Below are positions 58,776-64,000 of a stretch of 64,000 nucleotides of DNA, in pieces. Source of the stretch: Adiantum capillus-veneris (Eukaryota; Streptophyta; Polypodiopsida; Polypodiales; Pteridaceae); NCBI GenBank assembly GCA_014529385.2, contig CM043945.1:92126112-92190111 (forward strand), in the 5' to 3' direction. The notes under the pieces are model-generated. The model was not told the origin of the DNA. It worked only from the letters and a program-made list of their open reading frames with translations, and searched no databases. Made by a program: the position numbers and the translations under genes. Numbering within the stretch: position 1 is the first letter of the stretch; every line of letters begins with the position of its first letter.

Positions 58776-60221
58776 ATGGCGACAATACTAAACCGAACAA
58801 GACTGCACAGTCAATGGCTAGCTGATCAGAACAGGTCCAACAAAAAGAGGTTACAACAAACCCATGGAGAAGTTCAAAGACTGCAGGAGCAAAGGGAGGA
58901 CACTCTAAAGCTGATCAGCATCAGAGATGCTAAGATCTTGGGGCTCAAAAGCACAGTGAATCTCCTCAAAGACAATTTACAGGAGTCTGAAGACTTCAAT
59001 GCCATATGTGAAGATACAATCAACGTATTCCTTGAAGATGTCAGTGACAGAGATGAACACATAAATAAGTTGGAAAAAGAAAAGCAAGATGCGCTGGAGA
59101 CAGTCAAAAGTTTGCAAGTCGTCATCGATGACTTACAAATTGAAATCAAAGATTTGAGAGCAGTAACAGATATACAAGCAAGGGAAATCGAACGAGCTAG
59201 GAAGCAAAAAACGCCGCTACCAACAACACCGGTAGTCCACCCAGAAGAAGAAGTGGCTGCACTGAAGAGGGAGTTGGAGTTGGAAAGAAAACAGCGCTTA
59301 ATGATAGCCGAAAGTGCGCTTAGAGCAGAGGATCAACTACAAAGGCAAATTTCTGACTTACAAAGTGAACAGCAACAAGGACCAGCTCCTGACAGTGAAA
59401 TGGAAAGCATTGTTTCCAAATCACTCAGGGAAGAAAATGAAAACTTGCACATCAGGGTAAAACAGTTAGAGGAGTCTTCAGCTCAAAAAGAAATGGAATT
59501 TCAAGCTCTACAAATCAATAGTAGAACAATGGCTGCGCAAATCGCAAGTCTACAAAGTGCAAGGCAACACCAAGGACAGGTACGAGCGCACCTGGAGCAA
59601 GCAACAACGAATTTGGCTGGACTCGCCGAAGTATATGGGGGTCAAGATGAGTACGAGGAAGAATCAGATGAACAAGAGGACCCAGATACACAGACTGATC
59701 AAACTGGCTCCAAAGACCAAGAAATAGAAGAAGATTCAGTCACGAGATTGGAAGAGAAGAGGCTGGCCGAGCAGATGGAAAAACAATCAGAGATGATATG
59801 GTACAAGGCAATGCAACTAGAAAAGGAGTTGCTACAAGGGCTCTCCAGATCAGGCAAAACAGCAGCAGAGCTACTGAAGGAATGGAATGCCCCTATGTTA
59901 CCATATGCTCTGCTGAAATTTGAAACTCTAACACATCAACGACAGCTCAAAAAAGAAGCACAAGTGCCAGTGTTTGAAGGAGAAGTACAGGATCGAGAAC
60001 AGCAAAACAGAATAGTAGACACCCAGCCAAAGTGGAGGCGTCAATGGCTCTTGGATCATCCTAATAACCTGATCCACTTAGTCAATGCACCGTCTGAGCT
60101 GAGGAATGACAGAACTTTTTGCCCAACTCCACGAACATACACCTACAGCCAACATAAAGCACTACAGAGCAGAAATCCGACATGGCTAAATTATCCAGTA
60201 TTGCCAGGGTCAGTAGAGTGA
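58776..60221 (+). CDS. Element B ORF Y, long coiled-coil protein
   Basis: Open frame of 481 codons starting three bases after the ORF X stop. Residues 15-270 are nearly all predicted coiled coil by eye: Leu/Ile at heptad spacing, Gln/Glu/Lys-rich, with one Pro-rich break near 155-165. 280-330 are acidic; 330-480 more globular (W-Y-K-A-M-Q-L-E-K-E-L, W-R-R-Q-W-L-L-D-H-P). The tight spacing to ORF X suggests joint translation by reinitiation or readthrough. Element G has a comparable coiled-coil frame in the same place. Function unknown; multimerisation is likely. Confidence 0.8.
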   Translation: MATILNRTRLHSQWLADQNRSNKKRLQQTHGEVQRLQEQREDTLKLISIRDAKILGLKSTVNLLKDNLQESEDFNAICEDTINVFLEDVSDRDEHINKLEKEKQDALETVKSLQVVIDDLQIEIKDLRAVTDIQAREIERARKQKTPLPTTPVVHPEEEVAALKRELELERKQRLMIAESALRAEDQLQRQISDLQSEQQQGPAPDSEMESIVSKSLREENENLHIRVKQLEESSAQKEMEFQALQINSRTMAAQIASLQSARQHQGQVRAHLEQATTNLAGLAEVYGGQDEYEEESDEQEDPDTQTDQTGSKDQEIEEDSVTRLEEKRLAEQMEKQSEMIWYKAMQLEKELLQGLSRSGKTAAELLKEWNAPMLPYALLKFETLTHQRQLKKEAQVPVFEGEVQDREQQNRIVDTQPKWRRQWLLDHPNNLIHLVNAPSELRNDRTFCPTPRTYTYSQHKALQSRNPTWLNYPVLPGSVE

Positions 60222-60242
60222 GAGAGAATATCGAGTTCTTAC

Positions 60243-60629
60243 ATGGTGAAAACCCTTCAGGGCGCCATCGCAGAATTCGGAGGCTCTCCCGACCTATCCT
60301 GCAAGATGCTATGTAAAATAGCTCGAACCTTTTTGGCCTGTCTCACAGTCTTCTCAGAAAGCTGGATGTCAGAGTATATGAATACCAAAAGAAGCATCTC
60401 AGAGCTGTCATACGATCTAAGTGGACCACCTACAGAGCCAGTATTGTATGCCTATTTCAGACGGCTAATGTTTCTGCCAAGCTACCATCTCCAAACCTTC
60501 GAAGAAGCATTTTACACAGGCTTCTTCATGTACAAGTCAAAAAAATTTGGCCCATTAATGGCAAGCGAGTCTATGCAATATGATGCGTTTCTACATCAAA
60601 TCAACCAAGAAAGACGACAACGACAATGA
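60243..60629 (+). CDS. Element B ORF Z, small post-pol protein
   Basis: Open frame of 128 codons starting M-V-K-T-L-Q-G-A-I-A-E-F, 21 bases after ORF Y and in another frame. The product is compact, aromatic-rich (Y-A-Y-F-R-R-L-M-F, F-E-E-A-F-Y-T-G-F-F-M-Y) and helical-looking. It ends 34 bases before the polypurine tract. It might be the C-terminal part of ORF Y detached by a frameshift. Unrecognised. Confidence 0.65.
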   Translation: MVKTLQGAIAEFGGSPDLSCKMLCKIARTFLACLTVFSESWMSEYMNTKRSISELSYDLSGPPTEPVLYAYFRRLMFLPSYHLQTFEEAFYTGFFMYKSKKFGPLMASESMQYDAFLHQINQERRQRQ

Positions 60630-60663
60630 AGACAAAGACGATCATGTCGTGGTAGACATGAAT

Positions 60664-60677
60664 TAGGAGGGGGGGAG
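60664..60677 (+). other. Polypurine tract of element B
   Basis: TAGGAGGGGGGGAG directly before the 3' LTR; primes plus-strand DNA synthesis. Confidence 0.93.
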
Positions 60678-60951
60678 TGTTGGAGCCCCATTGGTCCAAC
60701 TGTTGTAATGAGCCCATCTTGTAAAGCATATCAAATTCCCATTTTATGTCAAAGACGTCTTATCATTTTGATCCATTCGTCTGGGTTATGTAAAGATTAA
60801 TCAGTTAGTCAGGACTCAGATTTGTTCCCACTTCGTAATAAGGAGTAAGAGAACCCCATGTACATTTTTGAGCTAAGGTGACTAAAGTATAAAAGTCACC
60901 TTAGAACCATTTTTGAAGGACATTTGAATATTAATTCTGTGTCGTACGAGT

Positions 60952-60985
<34 letters not shown>

Positions 60986-61609
60986 GTGTGTCTTATCCTC
61001 TTCGCTACGCGCTTCTCCCTCACCGGATTCACGACGTGACCACACCATCACGGTAGTCTCTCCGAGAGCTACGCGCCCACGCTACGCATTCACCTTTTCG
61101 AGCTGATCACGATCGATCCTTCCTCGAGCTTGTTTTGCTTGTAAGTAGCACAAACAGTGTCTGTTTTCAATAATCAAGTGCTTTATGGAATGAGAAAGAG
61201 ATTAGCTACACATAGATACTCATAAACTTAAGTTTTGCCCACTTTTGGATTCTGACCTGTTAGTCTATCGCGACTGTATTCGAGATAACTAGGGTTCAAA
61301 TCTGGTGAGATTATACTTATAGGTAAGTATATCCTAGTGAGAGGATGGTGCCTGGTAAGTTTGATGCGATTCCGAGTTCATTGGAAGTGTAAACGGTTTT
61401 GTGAGCATTTAGGGATAGAGTGGGTTGCATTCTACCAGGGTTAATGATTGATGCATCATAAAAGTGCGTATGTGTAGATTGGTCTCAGCCTGACAAGCTA
61501 ACGAGATTGCCTACGTGCACCTACGGGTTAGTCGTGTCATCGGATGATAAGTATGTTGTCTGTGTCGTGCTCGTGAGTATGAACAGGGGAGTAGTTTTGC
61601 CCTAAAACA
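60678..61609 (+). repeat. Element B 3' LTR
   Basis: 932 bases, TGTTGGAGCC...CTAAAACA. TATAAAA at 60888-60894 lies in the loop of a perfect 11-base inverted repeat (60873-60883 and 60894-60904). An (AG)n of about 28 bases lies near 60955-60982. Followed by aagat at 61610-61614, matching the flank of the inverted 5' LTR. Confidence 0.95.
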
Positions 61610-62505
61610 AAGATGATATGGACACTTTCCTTGCTAGTGTCAACGATATCAATGAGCAACGTATTTCTGCAGGAGAAGTCATTTCAGACAGTTCCCTTGG
61701 GCAGACTGTTCTTGATGCCTTACCAGATTCTTACCAGACTTTTGCTAGTACTTGGAGACTTATGACCCAAGGAAATCCAAAAGTTGTCAAGTTTGATGCA
61801 TTATGCACATTGCTGTTGCAAGAGTCACTTTCTAGAAAAAACGGGACTAAACAGTGTGCAATTGAACAGGCTTTTATTGCTTCTCAAAGAAAGGGTGGTA
61901 ACAGTAATGCAGCCACTTCTTATGGTTCTGTTGCGAGTGGCAAAAATTTTGTTCCTAATGCTTATGCTGGCAGCAATTCGTCAGGAAATTATGGTGGCAA
62001 GGGCAAAAAGAATATGTGTTGCCATTATTGTAAAGCTAATGATCACTTGATCAAGTCGTGTCCTAAGTTGAAGGCCAACGAGGCTAAGAAGAAAGAGGGT
62101 GGATCCACTGCAAATGCCGGTTCCACTACAAATGCAGCCATTGTTGAGTCTTCTGTGAAAGGAGACTATAATTCTGATGTTGATGCAGAATGGTCTTTTA
62201 GCGCAGAGTGCACTTACAATCCTGTTGTCCATGATGCATGCTTGTCACTTGCTGCATATTCACATGTGTGGTATTTCGACAGTGGTGCTACAAAGCACAT
62301 TACCTCACATCGTGAATTGTTTACCTCTCTCGAGTCTGTCCCTCATGGGAATTCAGTCACTTGTGCCAACAACACCTCTTATCCAGTTCAAGGAGTTGGA
62401 AAGATTGTGCTCACTGCTGCTAATGGCAGCTCCTTCACACTTGTTGATGCACTTTTATGTACCTGGGATCAAGAAGAATCTCTTGTCTGTATCCGCACTT
62501 GCTAG
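61610..62505 (+). pseudogene. gag: Copia element H: rest of gag and protease
   Basis: Resumes the copia gag cut at 21193 (-); the joined frame is continuous across one copy of aagat. 61618-61870 holds the UBN2-type Gag (D-T-F-L-A-S-V-N-D, L-P-D-S-Y-Q-T-F). A CCHC knuckle (C-C-H-Y-C-K-A-N-D-H-x4-C) is at about 62013-62057. The retroviral-type protease has W-Y-F-D-S-G-A-T near 62268-62291. A frame change near 62455-62465 leads into the next part. Confidence 0.88.
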
Positions 62506-64000
62506 ACTTGGACTTGTAGTCAAATTTGTGGATGACAGATGTACAGTTCATGATCTCAGTTTTGGTGATGAAATTGTGCATCTAGCCTTTTGTTCCATGG
62601 GCTGTATAAGCTCACTTTGTATGACAAGTGTGGACAAAATTTTGCAAATGCTGTTGCAGATTCAAGGGCTATTTCAGATGCAAAACTTTGGCATGCACGT
62701 TTTGGTCATCTGAATTTTGCAAGTTTGCTGCGTTTACAAAAATCTGACATCGTTGCTTCTTTGCCACCTCTTGAAGCACCTATCAAACATGTTTGTGAAG
62801 GTTATATTTTGGGTAAGATGCAGCGTTCTAAGTTTCCAAAGGATGGTTCAATCCGGGCCACATGCAGGTTGCAGCTTGTGCATAGTGATGTTTGTGGGCC
62901 CATGCAAACTCCGTCCTTGGGCAATTACCTGTACTTCGTGACTTTCATTGATGATTACTCCAGGCATGCATGGGTATTTCCGCTTACAGCGAAGTCCGAA
63001 GTTTTTATGTGCTTCAAACAATTTCTGGCTATGGCTAAAAATGTCTCGAAATGTACTATGGGCACCATCCGCTGCGATCGAGGGGGGGAGTATATGTCTC
63101 ATGAATTTAATGCATTTATGGCTAGTCGTGGGATAAAACACCAATGTATAGTGCCTTATACACCTCAGCAAAATGGTGTTGCTGAGAGGAAAACAGGTCA
63201 CTGATGGAAATGGCACGATGTATGGTCAAAAGTCAAGCTTTGCCGCATTCTTTTTGGCTTGAAGACACCATGTGTGCCACTTATGTACTTAACAGGTGTC
63301 CTATGAAAGCTTTGTAGTCTATTAGTCCATATGAAGCATGGCATGATAGAAAGCCTTCTATTGAGCACATGCATGTTTTTGGTTGTTTGGCATATGCTTT
63401 GGTGCCACAAGTGCAGCGCAAAAAATTGGATGATAAGCCTGTCAAATGTATGTTTGTTGGTTATAGTGCTGAAAGCAAAGGTTACAAGTTGTATCATCCG
63501 CAAAAAAAAACGTATTCTGGTTTCACGGGATGTAGTGTTTGTGGAAGATTCTGTTCAGTCCTTGTTGTCATGTACTAGAGACAGTAATGTAAGCTCACAG
63601 GACATTTATGACACTTTGTTGCCTCTTTTCAGTGGTGGAAATACGAATGTAAGTTCCAATGAGGCAAATGTATAGCCTATGGGGGTTTCTGAAAATGTTT
63701 TAGATCAGCCTATTACTGATGCAGATGTACATGATGTACTTGATGAGGAAAGGGCTGAAAATGAGCAGGCTAGAGGTATGCCAAAATGGCTGGTGCACAC
63801 TTTGCGTGACAGTAAATTGGATGCACCTTTGTCTAGTCGTACTCGTTCAAGCTCTTGCCATGCATCTTATGCATCAGATTGTTATGCTTTGGCTGTGTCT
63901 AGCTTACATGATGTTGAGGAGCCTCTGTCTTTTGATGAAGCACAGAATTCAGAAAATTGGATGGCTACCATGCAATCATAATATGATGCACTCATAGAAA
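62506..64000 (+). pseudogene. pol: Copia element H: GAG-pre-integrase, integrase, start of RT region
   Basis: 62590-63204 encodes the zinc domain (L-W-H-A-R-F-G-H-L) in which the expected C-x2-C is C-E-G-Y, then integrase with H-S-D-V near 62881, C-D-R-G-G-E near 63074 and N-G-V-A-E-R near 63172, so all three acidic residues are present. Frame changes occur at 63200 and near 63500, and a stop near 63318. 63331-63578 holds the post-integrase segment (H-V-F-G-C-L-A-Y, F-V-G-Y-S). 63679-63981 leads toward RT (W-M-A-T-M-Q-S). RT, RNase H and the 3' LTR lie outside the window. Order PR-IN-RT confirms copia. Confidence 0.88.

Larger units (their letters stand above)
33626..61609 (+). mobile_element. 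Element B: giant Ty3/gypsy retrotransposon (main part)
   Basis: Contains gag, PR1, linker, RT, RNase H, integrase, PR2, a repeat-rich 3' region, ORFs X, Y and Z, polypurine tract and 3' LTR. Its 5' LTR, primer-binding site, leader and gag start are at 17965-21192 on the minus strand, moved by an inversion. Both outer flanks have the target duplication aagat, and the host sequence is copia H gag. Subtracting the nested insertion at 37301-48898, the whole element is about 19.6 kb. A handful of stops in pol make it non-functional as it stands, but the post-pol ORFs are open. Confidence 0.9.

Overview
The window is transposable-element DNA from what looks like a large, repeat-rich land-plant genome. 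I see no intact host gene, rRNA or tRNA gene, and no prokaryotic features. The plant assignment rests on Ty3/gypsy and Ty1/copia elements whose primer-binding sites match plant tRNA-Asp and initiator tRNA-Met 3' ends, a degenerate LINE, a SWIM-domain transposase-like gene, and long (AG)n/(GT)n arrays. A fern or other non-seed plant is my guess from element style only.

Layout: 103-8157 (+) is a decayed gypsy element, A (gag-PR1-RT-RH-IN-PR2). 8527-9054 (-) is an unrecognised 175-codon ORF, and 9422-10449 (-) the 5' end of a decayed copia element, F. 10450-13370 is non-coding with microsatellites. 13371-13730 is a diverged tandem repeat. 13940-16558 (+) is a dead LINE ending in poly(A). 16560-17964 (+) is the left half of an old gypsy remnant, E.

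17965-33625 is an inverted block. Read on the minus strand it holds the 5' LTR, leader and gag N-terminus of a giant gypsy element B (17965-21192), then the 5' LTR and gag start of a copia element H (21193-22193). It continues with a gypsy remnant G (22194-25215), a SWIM transposase-like pseudogene (25373-28238), microsatellite-rich DNA, and the right half of E (30600-33625).

33626-61609 (+) is the rest of B: gag, PR1, RT, RH, IN, a second protease PR2, a repeat-rich 3' region, three further open ORFs (X, Y, Z), polypurine tract and 3' LTR. B is interrupted at 37301-48898 by a probable 2.7-kb solo LTR, C. C is itself interrupted at 39307-48226 by D, a young non-autonomous gypsy element with gag and protease only, perfect 5-bp target duplications and 565-bp LTRs. 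61610-64000 (+) is the rest of copia H, running off the window.

The main results are two. First, a 15.7-kb inversion separates the two LTRs of B. Four independent continuities support it: a 5-bp target duplication, the copia gag frame, the B gag frame, and the period of E's tandem repeat. Undone, B is about 19.6 kb without its nested insertions. Second, elements A and B carry a second retropepsin-like domain after integrase, besides the usual gag-proximal protease, and B adds three post-pol ORFs. Inferred order of events: H inserted into G; B into H (LTRs about 2.4% diverged by hand count); C into B; D into C (LTRs about 1.4% diverged). The inversion happened after B inserted.
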